A stretch of 64,000 nt of DNA from an uncultured Bacteroidales bacterium (GCA_905233275.1 CAJODR010000009.1:1-64000), one strand, 5' to 3'; shown: positions 33,502 to 42,097, counted from the stretch's first letter. A program made the numbers and translations. The notes: generated from the sequence alone by a model not told the origin.

Positions 33502-33533
33502 TTTGTAATGGTAAATAATTGTAAGTATTTTTG
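33502..33533 (+). promoter_or_regulatory. Promoter of the frameshifted small gene
   Basis: TTTG (33502-33505) and TATTTTTG (33526-33533) are 20 bases apart, 24 bases before the ATG at 33557. It is divergent from the tadA promoter. Confidence 0.7.
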
Positions 33534-33556
33534 TAATCAGCAGATTATTAACGTTT

Positions 33557-33741
33557 ATGAAGATAAAGATATTGACTCTGGCTGAAAGGTTGGCTGAGAG
33601 TGTGGAGGCGGGGAAGATTATGTCGAGATTCTAGGCACCGACGCCTATGCCACCCGGGTCAGGGGTGACATGGATGATGCGGCGGCTGCATTCATCGCAG
33701 AGGTGATGATTTTAAGCAATTTACCACAATACAAAAAATAG
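33557..33741 (+). pseudogene. Small gene broken by a frameshift
   Basis: An ATG at 33557 gives MKIKILTLAERLAESVEAGK and then stops at TAG (33632-33634) after 25 residues. A shift of reading frame just before that stop continues without interruption as ILGTDAYATRVRGDMDD... to TAG at 33739-33741, ending LSNLPQYKK. The two parts would make one protein of about 60 residues, helical and without a signal peptide. A good promoter precedes it. Either the gene is a recent pseudogene, or it uses a real frameshift, or the sequence has a 1-base error. No family is recognised. Confidence 0.5.
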
Positions 33742-33753
33742 CACTTTTATAAT

Positions 33754-34254
33754 ATGAAACTTCTCCTGCCTGCGCTCGCATTAACCCTGACGCTTCCAAT
33801 GCCGTCAGACTGCTTTCATAGATCCAAATTCGAAGGCCCCGTGACAAGTTACGAATACTGCTACAATGCCACGATGGCCTACCCACTCGAGTACTACCGC
33901 CTCGAAACGACAGAGGAGGGAGTGGCCCGCCTCGGCCATTCCAAAGGTGAAAACGAAATCACTTGGATAAAAGTTGACCAAGAGGTATTCGAGACCGTCG
34001 CCGATCTGATCCGCCAGTACAAGCTCTACAAGCTCAAAAGGGATTATGAGCCCCCGTTCGAGGTCCTGGACGGCCGTTCATGGTATCTCCATGCCAACAA
34101 TGGCAAGGACGGTTTCTCCTCCAGCGGCTACAACGCCTGGCCTCCCAAAAAGCTCCGCGAAGGAATCGACGCAGTCAACGCCTACCTCAAGTCCCTCATT
34201 GACGCCGCCACCCCCGACGACATCATTGCTACAACGCTCCACTGGGAGCATTAG
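33754..34254 (+). CDS. Secreted protein of unknown function, paralogue of 39363
   Basis: The 166-residue protein has a signal peptide (1-18, ending TLPMPSD) but no lipobox. The mature part has a strand-rich body: VTSYEYCYNATMAYPLEYYR, then a helix ADLIRQYKLYKLKRDYEP, then RSWYLHANNGKDGFSSSGYN and a C-terminal helix. The order helix, YKxxKL, aromatic strand, GY/GHN loop, C-terminal helix is shared with the lipoprotein at 39363-39872, so they are probably distant paralogues. No function is known. Confidence 0.7.
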   Translation: MKLLLPALALTLTLPMPSDCFHRSKFEGPVTSYEYCYNATMAYPLEYYRLETTEEGVARLGHSKGENEITWIKVDQEVFETVADLIRQYKLYKLKRDYEPPFEVLDGRSWYLHANNGKDGFSSSGYNAWPPKKLREGIDAVNAYLKSLIDAATPDDIIATTLHWEH

Positions 34255-34265
34255 GTGTACCCGTG

Positions 34266-35564
34266 CTAAATTTTGAAGCTGAATGATACTATCGTAAAGA
34301 GGTCGGAGGTGTCGGGACCGTCGAAGAGGAGGCGGAGGGGGAGGACTCCGATGGGGGAGGAGTTGAGTTTGGCTTCGAGGGTGATTGGCGTCTGACCGTC
34401 GCCGGAGGGGACTTCTATCGTTGCCAGGGGGGCTTTGTATAGGAGGTCGGTGGCGACGCGGATGCGGCCGCCTGTATTGGGGATGACGGTAATGGAAAAA
34501 GTGGTGGGGGATACCAGGAAGTCAAAATTTATCCATTCGGCCATGTCGCCGCCACGGATGCCTGAGAGATGGAGGTCGCGGTCTATGCGGACGTGGCCCT
34601 TGAGCATGCAGGCTCTTGCCGGGAGATTGTCATCGACGAACGGACTGAGCGGATCACCGGCGCCGGTTGAGGTCATTCTCACCTCGGGAATGCTGCCGTC
34701 GGGGAGGATTTCGATTGGCTCAATGCAGGTGGAGCGCATGGTGACGGAGCCACAGGACGAACGGTGGTAGAAAACGTACCATTGCCCCTTGAAGCATGCG
34801 ACGGAGCCGTGGTTGTTCCAGACTGCTGGGTCGCAGCCGAAATTGTCGATTATTACTCCACGGTATGTGTAAGGACCTGTCACAGAGTCGGATGTGGCAT
34901 AGCCGAGGCATGTAGGAGTCCCGCGGCGGCTGATGTCGGCGAATACGAGATAATAGGTGCCGTTGTGCTTGAAGGCCTGGATGCCTTCGTGGAAATGGTG
35001 CTCGCTTTCAGTAATGATTCCGTCCCTGATCGTCGTAGGATCGATACTGCGCATGTCCGGATTGAGTTTTGCGCATTTGGCGGAGAACTGTCCCCAGAAG
35101 AGCCAGGCGGTGCCGTCGTCATCGACGAATACCGAGGGGTCGATTTGCTGCGCCCATTCGACGGGTTTCCCGTCACGGAATGGCCCGTATGGCGAATCGC
35201 AGACAGCCGTTCCCTCAACAAAGCCGCTTCCGCTCTGCGAATAGTAAAGGTAGTACTTCCCGTCTTTTTCCATGCAGTCGGGGGCGTACAGGAATTCGTT
35301 GTTGTAGGGGACTTCGTCCGAGCTGAATGACTCGCCCCCACGCCAGTGGATCATGTCCGTGGTCGAAAAGACGTCGTAGCGCCTGGAGCAGTAGTACGCG
35401 GTGTTTTCGTCGCGGGATCCGTATATGAAAAGCCTTTCTTCACCGTCCACAGTCCACACTCTCGCCTGCGGATCAGAGTTGTACGCATCGGGAATAAACA
35501 CCGGATTCTGAGCCGCCAGGGCGATGCCGGCGGTAGCTGCAATGAGGGTAAGTAGTCTTTTCAT
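34266..35564 (-). CDS. Glycoside hydrolase family 43, secreted
   Basis: GH43 enzymes cut arabinose- and xylose-containing plant polysaccharides. The 432-residue protein has a signal peptide (1-18) and a five-bladed propeller with the inverting triad in place: Asp31 (NSDPQARV), Asp142 (QQIDPSVF) and Glu193 (HFHEGIQAF), plus the ligand histidine in WNNHGSVACF. The last 110 residues form a beta sandwich, probably carbohydrate-binding (MAEWINFDFL...FSITVIPN). It is divergent from the GPH symporter gene, suggesting that the released sugar is taken up by that transporter. Confidence 0.9.
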   Translation of the reverse strand: MKRLLTLIAATAGIALAAQNPVFIPDAYNSDPQARVWTVDGEERLFIYGSRDENTAYYCSRRYDVFSTTDMIHWRGGESFSSDEVPYNNEFLYAPDCMEKDGKYYLYYSQSGSGFVEGTAVCDSPYGPFRDGKPVEWAQQIDPSVFVDDDGTAWLFWGQFSAKCAKLNPDMRSIDPTTIRDGIITESEHHFHEGIQAFKHNGTYYLVFADISRRGTPTCLGYATSDSVTGPYTYRGVIIDNFGCDPAVWNNHGSVACFKGQWYVFYHRSSCGSVTMRSTCIEPIEILPDGSIPEVRMTSTGAGDPLSPFVDDNLPARACMLKGHVRIDRDLHLSGIRGGDMAEWINFDFLVSPTTFSITVIPNTGGRIRVATDLLYKAPLATIEVPSGDGQTPITLEAKLNSSPIGVLPLRLLFDGPDTSDLFTIVSFSFKI

Positions 35565-35626
35565 ATTGCGAATATATTGAAAATTCGTCAGAATTGATTA
35601 TTTTTACAAGGATAAAACCACTGGTT

Positions 35627-37072
35627 ATGGCTAAAGCAAGACTTTCTGAGAAGATCGGATACGGATTCGGCGACTTCGCGTCATCGATGTTCTGGAAGAT
35701 TTTCTCGTATTATCTGCCGATATTCTATTCCGACGTTTTCGGACTCAAACCGGCACATGCGGCGACGCTGCTCCTCGTTACCAAACTCTATGACGCGATT
35801 TCCGACCCGCTGATGGGCATTATCGCGGACAGGACAGATACTAAGTGGGGCAAATACCGGCCGTATCTGCTTTGGATCGCGATTCCATTCGCCTTGATAG
35901 GCGTATTCTCGTTCTATGTGCCGGAATCGACATATACGGTGAAGCACGTCTATGCGTACGTGATGTACATCCTGATGATGACTGTCTATACGGCCATCAA
36001 CGTACCGTACGGGGCGATGCTTGGCGTCGTGACGGCGGATTCGCGTGAAAAGAGCGTGTTCTCGTCGTTCAGGATGTTCTTCGCGTATATCGGCAGCTTT
36101 GTCGCGATGGGTATTTTCTGGATCTTCGAGAAGATGGTTATCGGCCAGCCGATCGTACGCGATGGCGTGGCAAAACTTGACGAATCAGGCAATGCAGTTC
36201 TCGCCAAAGGCGTCGGCGATGCTTCTCCGGGTCAGTGGACGATGACGGTCGCGATAGTGGCGTCGCTATGCGCCATTCTCTTCATATTGTCATTCCTCAT
36301 GACGAGGGAGCATGTCAAGGTCGAAAAGAAGGCGGAGGCTAAATCATCTATCGGATCCGACCTCAAGGCGCTGGTCTCCAACGGTCCCTGGTGGCTGCTT
36401 CTCGGGGCGGCTATCGGGCAGCTGCTGTGCGGATCCATTCGCGGAGGCGTGGCCACGTATTATTTCGCCAACATCCTGGGTACCAATATATTCCTGACGT
36501 GCGCGGTGTACCTGACCATAGGTGAAATCGGGCAGATGGTGGGTGTCGCGTTTGCGGTGCCGTTCTCGGAAAAATTCGGCAAGCGCAATACCTTTATCGG
36601 ATCGCTCGTCGCGGTGATTGTGTTCAGCAGCCTGATCTGGTTTATCCCTGTCGGCACGTCTGCCGGGCTATGGATGCTGATTGCGCTGCAGGTGCTTGTG
36701 AGCCTGGCATTCGGCGTCGCTGCGCCGCTGACCTGGTCGATGTTCGCCGATGTGGCTGATTATTCGGAACTGAAGAATGGCTCCGCGTCGACAGGCCTCA
36801 TCTTCTCGTCATCCTCGATGGCTCAGAAGTTCGGAGGTGCCATCGGCGGGTGGCTCCTGCTGACGATTCTCGGCGTATTCGGCTACAACAAGGATCTTGC
36901 GGTCCAAGCGCCGGAGACGCTGACTGCCATCAAGGCTCTCATGAGCTATATCCCGGCCATCGGAGCGGTGATTTCCATCGGCTTCCTGTCGTTCTATCCG
37001 CTGACGCCGAAACGTATGAAGGGTATCCAGGCCGAACTCGCTGCACGGCGTGGTGCGGAAAGTGCTGAGTAG
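35627..37072 (+). CDS. GPH-family sugar:cation symporter
   Basis: The GPH group (MelB/XynB-transporter type) imports glycosides, pentosides and hexuronides with Na+ or H+. The 481-residue protein has 12 predicted membrane segments and the family motif DAISDPLMGIIADRTDTKWGK in two pieces: the cation-site aspartates in YDAISDPLMG, and the RTDTKWGKYRPYLLW loop. The start ATG at 35627 gives MAKARLSEKIGYGFGD, the classical N terminus. Its neighbours, GH43 and the sialidase-like fusion, suggest pentose or host-glycan oligosaccharide uptake. Confidence 0.92.
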   Translation: MAKARLSEKIGYGFGDFASSMFWKIFSYYLPIFYSDVFGLKPAHAATLLLVTKLYDAISDPLMGIIADRTDTKWGKYRPYLLWIAIPFALIGVFSFYVPESTYTVKHVYAYVMYILMMTVYTAINVPYGAMLGVVTADSREKSVFSSFRMFFAYIGSFVAMGIFWIFEKMVIGQPIVRDGVAKLDESGNAVLAKGVGDASPGQWTMTVAIVASLCAILFILSFLMTREHVKVEKKAEAKSSIGSDLKALVSNGPWWLLLGAAIGQLLCGSIRGGVATYYFANILGTNIFLTCAVYLTIGEIGQMVGVAFAVPFSEKFGKRNTFIGSLVAVIVFSSLIWFIPVGTSAGLWMLIALQVLVSLAFGVAAPLTWSMFADVADYSELKNGSASTGLIFSSSSMAQKFGGAIGGWLLLTILGVFGYNKDLAVQAPETLTAIKALMSYIPAIGAVISIGFLSFYPLTPKRMKGIQAELAARRGAESAE

Positions 37073-37100
37073 CAGATGATTATAAGTTAAACACACGCAT

Positions 37101-39146
37101 ATGAGACGTTTACTCTTCTGGGCTTTGCTGTTAGCGGGGCCGCTTGCGTATTCGCAGAATTATGATACTCTGCGCGTCAGTGGGCAGGTTTTTCTGCTCT
37201 CAGACATCCCGGGAGGTACTTTCCTGATGGGAGATCACGGCGACGGCAGTTATGTCGACGCTATCGGCGAATCCCGTGACGAACTCCCCGTCCACCCTGT
37301 CACCATTTCGCCCTTCCGCATGGGAGCGACGGAAGTGACCAATGCCCAGTTCGAGCTGTTCTTTCCAGAGCACCGGGCTCTCCGTGGCATTGAAGGCCTT
37401 TCCATCGGTGACGACGAATCAGTCTGCAATGTCAGTTGGAATGATGCTATGGAATACTGCCGCCGTCTTTCTGAGGCCACAGGCCGCAGTTTCCGTCTCC
37501 CCACTGAAGCCGAATGGGAATATGCTTGCCGTGCCGGCACTTCCACAGACTTTTCTTACGGTAATGTATTACCCTTCTCAGAATGGCGCCATCAGCGCAC
37601 GGAACGCTATAAAGTTCCGGTCCACCTGGGCGTTTTAGCTATTTCCCATCCCAATACCTGGGGCCTCTACAACATGCACGGCTCCCTCGAAGAGTGGTGC
37701 CACGACTGGTATGGGCCGTATGTCACAGGCTCGTCTATACTTGACCCTGCTGGGCCGCTTGACGGGGACTTCCGTGTCACCCGCGGCGGGAGCCACAACA
37801 CCCCGGAGCGCTATCTGCGCAGCGCCAATCGCTCTGCCCAGCATCCCGACGATTGCAGCGTCATGGTCGGCTTCCGCATCGTCGAGGCGGCTCCCATTGA
37901 GTCCCAAAAACTCGATCGCATCCTCCCCTCCGAAGTCTTCCCCGTCACTCCCGAACCGGTCGATGTTTCCATTACACCGGCTTTTTCCACAGAGCATGTA
38001 TTTTCCACAGAACGGGCTATTTTTGTTGATAATGCCCTACCGTCTACGTCTACAAATACGCCTTTATTTGCGACCCCTGTGCCGTATGTGATAGCGCCGA
38101 CTGACGAGGCTATTCCGTTCTATCATCATAATCATCAGCCGGCGGTGACTTGGGCGAGTGACGGGAGCCTTCTCGCTATTTGGTTCAGCTGCGAGGCAGA
38201 GAGTGGACGCGAAATGGTCGTGCTGGCATCGCGCTGGACAGAGGTGGGTGGTTGGAGCCCCGCTGAATTGTTCTTCGACGTTCCTGACCGCAACATGACC
38301 GGTGCAGCGCTGTTCCGTGTGGGCGACAGAATCTTTCACATCGCCGGTGTAGGCGATGCCGGGGACTGGAGAGATCTTGTACTTTTGATACGTTACAGTT
38401 TTGATGGAGGCCGCACTTGGTCTCATCCGGTAGTGGCCGAACCCGGCCACCACGAACGCCACCAAGTCATTGCCGGCCCTATCGTTACCTCCGACGGGGC
38501 CATCCTCCTTGCTTGTGACGCCGGTCCCGGCGGTCAAGACGGCACCTCGCTTCACATTTCGCGCGACGCAGGTCTCACTTTTACCGATCTCGGCAAAACC
38601 TCAGAGATTCTCTCTGCCGGGACATTAGCGCCTAAACGTGACAGACCTGCACCGAAAGCTGTTTTTTCGGGCACGGGTCGCGATATCGCCGGTATTCATG
38701 CCGGAGTCGTGACGCTGGCGGACGGCTCCATTATGGCTTTCGGGCGCGGCAACGCCATTGATGGCCGCATGCCCTGCAGCACCTCACACGATGGCGGGTG
38801 TACCTGGACTTATTCTCCTACTGAATTCCCTGCGATAGGTACGGGTCAACGCCTGATACTCAGGCGCTTGAATGAAGGCCCTCTCCTCCTGTGTTCCTTT
38901 GATACCGACGGACTGTTTGCTGCAGTCTCATACGATGAAGGTGCCTCCTGGCCGGTCAAAAAGCGTATCACCGACGGCTCCGGCACTGTCCTTGATGGCG
39001 GCGCTTGGACTGGTACCTTCACCCTGGATGCTGATCACGGAGAACCTAAAGGCTACCTTGCCGCCACCCAGACTCCAGACGGAGTCATCCACCTCCTCTC
39101 CAGCCGGGTCCACTACCGCTTCAACCTTTCCTGGCTGGAGCAGTAG
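37101..39146 (+). CDS. SUMF1-like domain fused to a sialidase (BNR) domain
   Basis: The 681-residue secreted protein (signal 1-19) joins two domains. Residues about 35-285 follow the formylglycine-generating-enzyme fold: GGTFLMGDHGDG, ATEVTNAQFELFF, RLPTEAEWEYACRAG, MHGSLEEWCHDWYG, VTRGGSHNT. The cysteines that make the true enzyme active, near SYxC...CxRYR, are missing (SHNTPERYLRS), so it is probably a binding domain. Residues about 330-680 form a sialidase-like propeller with four Asp boxes: SFDGGRTWS near 433, SRDAGLTF near 487, SHDGGCTW near 562 and SYDEGASW near 610. It follows the GPH gene. Confidence 0.85.
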   Translation: MRRLLFWALLLAGPLAYSQNYDTLRVSGQVFLLSDIPGGTFLMGDHGDGSYVDAIGESRDELPVHPVTISPFRMGATEVTNAQFELFFPEHRALRGIEGLSIGDDESVCNVSWNDAMEYCRRLSEATGRSFRLPTEAEWEYACRAGTSTDFSYGNVLPFSEWRHQRTERYKVPVHLGVLAISHPNTWGLYNMHGSLEEWCHDWYGPYVTGSSILDPAGPLDGDFRVTRGGSHNTPERYLRSANRSAQHPDDCSVMVGFRIVEAAPIESQKLDRILPSEVFPVTPEPVDVSITPAFSTEHVFSTERAIFVDNALPSTSTNTPLFATPVPYVIAPTDEAIPFYHHNHQPAVTWASDGSLLAIWFSCEAESGREMVVLASRWTEVGGWSPAELFFDVPDRNMTGAALFRVGDRIFHIAGVGDAGDWRDLVLLIRYSFDGGRTWSHPVVAEPGHHERHQVIAGPIVTSDGAILLACDAGPGGQDGTSLHISRDAGLTFTDLGKTSEILSAGTLAPKRDRPAPKAVFSGTGRDIAGIHAGVVTLADGSIMAFGRGNAIDGRMPCSTSHDGGCTWTYSPTEFPAIGTGQRLILRRLNEGPLLLCSFDTDGLFAAVSYDEGASWPVKKRITDGSGTVLDGGAWTGTFTLDADHGEPKGYLAATQTPDGVIHLLSSRVHYRFNLSWLEQ

Positions 39147-39147
39147 A

Positions 39148-39264
39148 TTACAGCGTGATGACCTTGGTGACGACGAGGTCGAGGTCGGAAATCATGTCGA
39201 GAAGAGTGTCGAATCCGCTTTCAGTGGAGATGACGTTGCTGATGGTGTACTCTGTGTTTTTCAT
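39148..39264 (-). CDS. 38-residue peptide of unknown function
   Basis: This short gene begins MKNTEYTISNVISTESGF and ends LVVTKVITL. It has no signal peptide and no cysteine, and is made of alternating polar and hydrophobic residues with an acidic centre (DMISDLDL). It has its own TATCTTTG -7 element (39296-39303) with a 12-base inverted repeat overlapping the expected -33 position. It converges with the sialidase fusion with a 1-base gap. No family is recognised. That it is a real gene is inferred from the promoter and the clean frame. Confidence 0.5.
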   Translation of the reverse strand: MKNTEYTISNVISTESGFDTLLDMISDLDLVVTKVITL

Positions 39265-39295
39265 GGCGTGTATCTTTTATCATTGTTTTCTGATG

Positions 39296-39336
39296 CAAAG
39301 ATACAGCTAGCTTGTGCCGAAATACGGCACAAGCTA
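39296..39336 (-). promoter_or_regulatory. Promoter overlapped by a 12-base inverted repeat
   Basis: The reverse-strand -7 element TATCTTTG is at 39296-39303. Next to it, TAGCTTGTGCCG (39308-39319) and CGGCACAAGCTA (39325-39336) form a perfect inverted repeat around AAATA. It covers the place where the -33 element should be. It can be an operator for a dimeric repressor or the terminator of the gene at 39363; there is no T tract on either side, which favours an operator. Confidence 0.55.
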
Positions 39337-39362
39337 AGAAAAATTGATTTTTCGCCTTCAGG

Positions 39363-39872
39363 TTATTTGTTCTTTTCAGCTTTGGCTACCCAGGGGGAGA
39401 AGAAGTGGGAAATGGCGCCGTAGGCGTTTATGGCCGAGGTTTTGACGTTGTGGCCATAGTAGCGGAAGGTGACTGATTCGCCGGAGGCGTATTCGACGTG
39501 TACGCGATATGAGTAGCCGCCTGTGATGGGCTCTTCGTAGTTGTAGCCGTCAAGTTTCTTGACCTTGTATTCTTCAAGTAGGGCAGCCAGAGACGCGATT
39601 TCGTCCTTTGAGATAGAGTATTCCTCATGGATTTCGGGATCGCCGAAGCGGTTGCCGACCCTGAGCGCAACGACGACTTTGGGTTTGGTACCGGGATCGG
39701 CGATGAATTCGCAGTATTCTTTTCCGAGGCCGGCGGCGCCTGATTTGGCGTAGCTGCAGTAGATTAAGTCGGATTCTTGATTCTTGGGGGCTTTTCTGCT
39801 GGCGCAGCAGGAGGCAAGGGACAGTCCGAATGCCATGGCTATCAGTGTGATTATTAATAACTTTATGCGCAT
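39363..39872 (-). CDS. Lipoprotein of unknown function, paralogue of 33754
   Basis: The 169-residue lipoprotein (MRIKLLIITLIAMAFGLSLASC, Cys22) has a Ser/Lys-rich spacer and then a domain with EYSISKDEIASLAALLEEYKV, GYSYRVHVEYASGESV, YYGHNVKTSAINAYGAIS. The arrangement of helix, YKVKKL, aromatic strand and GHN loop is shared with the secreted protein at 33754. It is the last gene after murA on the same strand, 10 bases downstream, so it may share its promoter. No function is known. Confidence 0.7.
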   Translation of the reverse strand: MRIKLLIITLIAMAFGLSLASCCASRKAPKNQESDLIYCSYAKSGAAGLGKEYCEFIADPGTKPKVVVALRVGNRFGDPEIHEEYSISKDEIASLAALLEEYKVKKLDGYNYEEPITGGYSYRVHVEYASGESVTFRYYGHNVKTSAINAYGAISHFFSPWVAKAEKNK

Positions 39873-39882
39873 GATACTATAA

Positions 39883-41196
39883 TTATATACGTGTAATACT
39901 GGCGCCGAGAGCGTTCAGTCGGCGCTCGATGTCCTCGTAGCCACGGTCGATTTGGTCGATGTCACCGATGATGCTCGTGCCCTTGGCCGACATGGCGGCG
40001 ATGAGAAGCGCGATACCCGCCCTGATATCGGGGGAGAGCATGTTTTTGGCCCTCAGCAGGTGCTTGTGGTCGTGGCCGATTACAACAGCCCTGTGCGGAT
40101 CGCACAGAATGATCTGGGCGCCCATATCAATAAGACGGTCTACGAAGAACAGCCTCGACTCGAACATCTTCTGATGAATCAGTACGGACCCCTTGCACTG
40201 GGTTGCCACGACGAGAAGCACGCTGAGAAGGTCAGGAGTAAGTCCCGGCCACGGTGCATCGGAGAGCGTCATGATGGATCCGTCGAGGAATGATTCGATC
40301 TCATAGGACTCCTGGGCGGGGACGAATATGTCGTCGCCACGCTGCTCCAGCTTGACTCCGAGTCGGCGGAAGCTTTCAGGAATGATACCTAAATTAAAAT
40401 ATGAAACATCCTTGATTGTAATGCTGCTCTGGTTGAGTGCGGCCATGCCGATGAATGATCCAACCTCGATCATATCCGGTAGAATCTTGTGCGTCGCGCC
40501 ATGGAGAGATGTGGCTCCCTGCACGCGTAACAGATTGGAACCCAGGCCCTCAATATGTGCTCCCATAGCAGTAAGGAGCCTTGTAAGCTGCTGGATGTAA
40601 GGCTCGCAGGCGGCATTGTAAATGGTCGTCGTGCCTTTGGCGAGAGTGGATGCCATCAGGATATTTGCGGTACCGGTGACGGATGCTTCGTCGAGGAGCA
40701 TGTATGTACCGCGGAGGTGTTCGCCTTTAGGCAAATACAGGTAATAAGCGTGCCTCTCGGTATCGTATTCGAGTTTGGCTCCAAGGTTGACGAGACCCTG
40801 GATATGGGTGTCCACTCGACGACGGCCGATCTTGTCACCGCCCGGCTTAGGGAAATACACATGGCCGAATCGCGCCAGCAGCGGTCCCGCCAGCATCACC
40901 GAACCGCGGAGCTTAGAGCACCTCAGCACGAAGTCCCGGCTGTCCAGGTATTCCTCGTTGAGAGACGAGGCTTCGAATGAATATGTCCCCTTCTCCAGGC
41001 ACTCGACCTTGACGCCGATCCCCTCTAGGAGGCCCAGAAGGTTCTTGACGTCAAGTATTTCCGGAATATTGGAGATGGTGACCTTCTCCTCGGTGAGAAG
41101 GACTGCGCTGATGACTTCGAGCGCTTCATTCTTTGCGCCCTGCGGGGTAATGCTGCCGCTGAGCCTGCGGCCGCCTTCAATGGAGAAGGAACTCAT
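39883..41196 (-). CDS. murA: UDP-N-acetylglucosamine 1-carboxyvinyltransferase, Asp active-site form
   Basis: MurA performs the first committed step of peptidoglycan synthesis, joining enolpyruvate to UDP-GlcNAc. The 437-residue protein has the family core and the inside-out alpha/beta repeats. At the active-site loop it reads FPKPGGDKIGRRRVDTH, with Asp121 where E. coli MurA has Cys115, the target of fosfomycin. Asp forms at this site are active but intrinsically fosfomycin-resistant. The gene starts 3 bases after the unknown secreted-protein gene (41200) and is transcribed divergently from murB. Confidence 0.95.
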   Translation of the reverse strand: MSSFSIEGGRRLSGSITPQGAKNEALEVISAVLLTEEKVTISNIPEILDVKNLLGLLEGIGVKVECLEKGTYSFEASSLNEEYLDSRDFVLRCSKLRGSVMLAGPLLARFGHVYFPKPGGDKIGRRRVDTHIQGLVNLGAKLEYDTERHAYYLYLPKGEHLRGTYMLLDEASVTGTANILMASTLAKGTTTIYNAACEPYIQQLTRLLTAMGAHIEGLGSNLLRVQGATSLHGATHKILPDMIEVGSFIGMAALNQSSITIKDVSYFNLGIIPESFRRLGVKLEQRGDDIFVPAQESYEIESFLDGSIMTLSDAPWPGLTPDLLSVLLVVATQCKGSVLIHQKMFESRLFFVDRLIDMGAQIILCDPHRAVVIGHDHKHLLRAKNMLSPDIRAGIALLIAAMSAKGTSIIGDIDQIDRGYEDIERRLNALGASITRI

Positions 41197-41199
41197 ATA

Positions 41200-42036
41200 T
41201 TATCTTTTTTTAGATAGTTTCTTTAGATCGTCGAGGAGGAATCCGCGACCTGCCTTGTTTGTGATTTTGTGACGGCGGATGTACCTGAGCTGACGCGTGG
41301 AAGGGTCAATCAGCATCTTGTAGCATCTGGATCCGCGCCTTGGATTGATGGCCGCGACGACATAGCTGACAAGCGTACCGGGAACCGCCTCTTCAAATGC
41401 CGCGTCGGCATCCTCTTCGTCGCAAAGGACGAATGTATCCGAGAATATTCCCTCCATCTCCATCGGCGACACCGTAGCCTCTACATCGCCCCGAGACATA
41501 TAAATGTGCATATCCCGGGTAGGGGAGAGGCCGATGGCATATGTGGACAGGCCGGCGTAGGCATCGAATTCGTTGTCCATCGCACGCGAAATGTAGTCCT
41601 GGATAATGTCGAGCAGCGCCCCGTAGAACACAAACTCGCGTCCGGAGGACGAATCGGACCCCTTCAGCGGCATATTGACTACCTCTTCGAGTGAATTGAT
41701 GTCCGCTCCTCCGCCTCTCAATACGCTGAGGAACGTAACGCCAGGCTCCTGCTCTCCCCGCGTCATTCCCTCAACCTGTACGAGGAAATAATAGGCGTTG
41801 GAGTTAAGCAGGGAGGCGAATTCTTCCTGCGAGCAGAATTCGAACGGCGAAAGCGTCCAGCGCGACATTACCTCGTCCCGTGTGACGGCGTCCATCATCT
41901 CGCTACCGGTTAGAACAACCTTGAGCGTCTTGTCGCGGAAATCCGACAGGCGGTACTTCCGCGTAGTAATATTGGCCTGCGCGGCGAGACTCAGCGATAT
42001 CGCCGCAAGAATAAGGGTTGTAACAATTCTTTTCAT
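41200..42036 (-). CDS. Secreted protein of unknown function ahead of murA
   Basis: The 278-residue protein has a signal peptide (MKRIVTTLILAAISLSLAAQA). The mature protein has segments VVLTGSEMMDAVTRDEVMSRW, FEFCSQEEFASLLNSNAYYFLVQ, EQEPGVTFLSVLRGG and a lysine-rich C terminus (LLDDLKKLSKKR). The C-terminal part RRGSRCYKMLIDPSTRQLRYI looks like a repeated strand element. I recognise it as a conserved Bacteroidales unknown, not a named family. It is the first gene of the operon with murA. The start ATG at 42036 is 10 bases downstream of a TATTTTTG element (42047-42054). Confidence 0.75.
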   Translation of the reverse strand: MKRIVTTLILAAISLSLAAQANITTRKYRLSDFRDKTLKVVLTGSEMMDAVTRDEVMSRWTLSPFEFCSQEEFASLLNSNAYYFLVQVEGMTRGEQEPGVTFLSVLRGGGADINSLEEVVNMPLKGSDSSSGREFVFYGALLDIIQDYISRAMDNEFDAYAGLSTYAIGLSPTRDMHIYMSRGDVEATVSPMEMEGIFSDTFVLCDEEDADAAFEEAVPGTLVSYVVAAINPRRGSRCYKMLIDPSTRQLRYIRRHKITNKAGRGFLLDDLKKLSKKR

Positions 42037-42046
42037 CTTACATTTA

Positions 42047-42075
42047 CAAAAATAAGAAAAAAACCGGTATCTTTG
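42047..42075. promoter_or_regulatory. Divergent promoters for the murA operon and murB
   Basis: Reverse strand TATTTTTG (42047-42054) serves the murA operon; forward strand TATCTTTG (42068-42075) serves murB. The -7 elements are 13 bases apart, so each promoter's -33 region lies in the other's, and the two halves of UDP-MurNAc synthesis could be controlled together. Confidence 0.7.
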
Positions 42076-42097
42076 CTTTACAATAGTATTATTTCGG

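Noticed and set aside
37101..37950. True formylglycine-generating enzyme activating a sulfatase
   Set aside because: The active-site cysteines are missing and no sulfatase gene is nearby.
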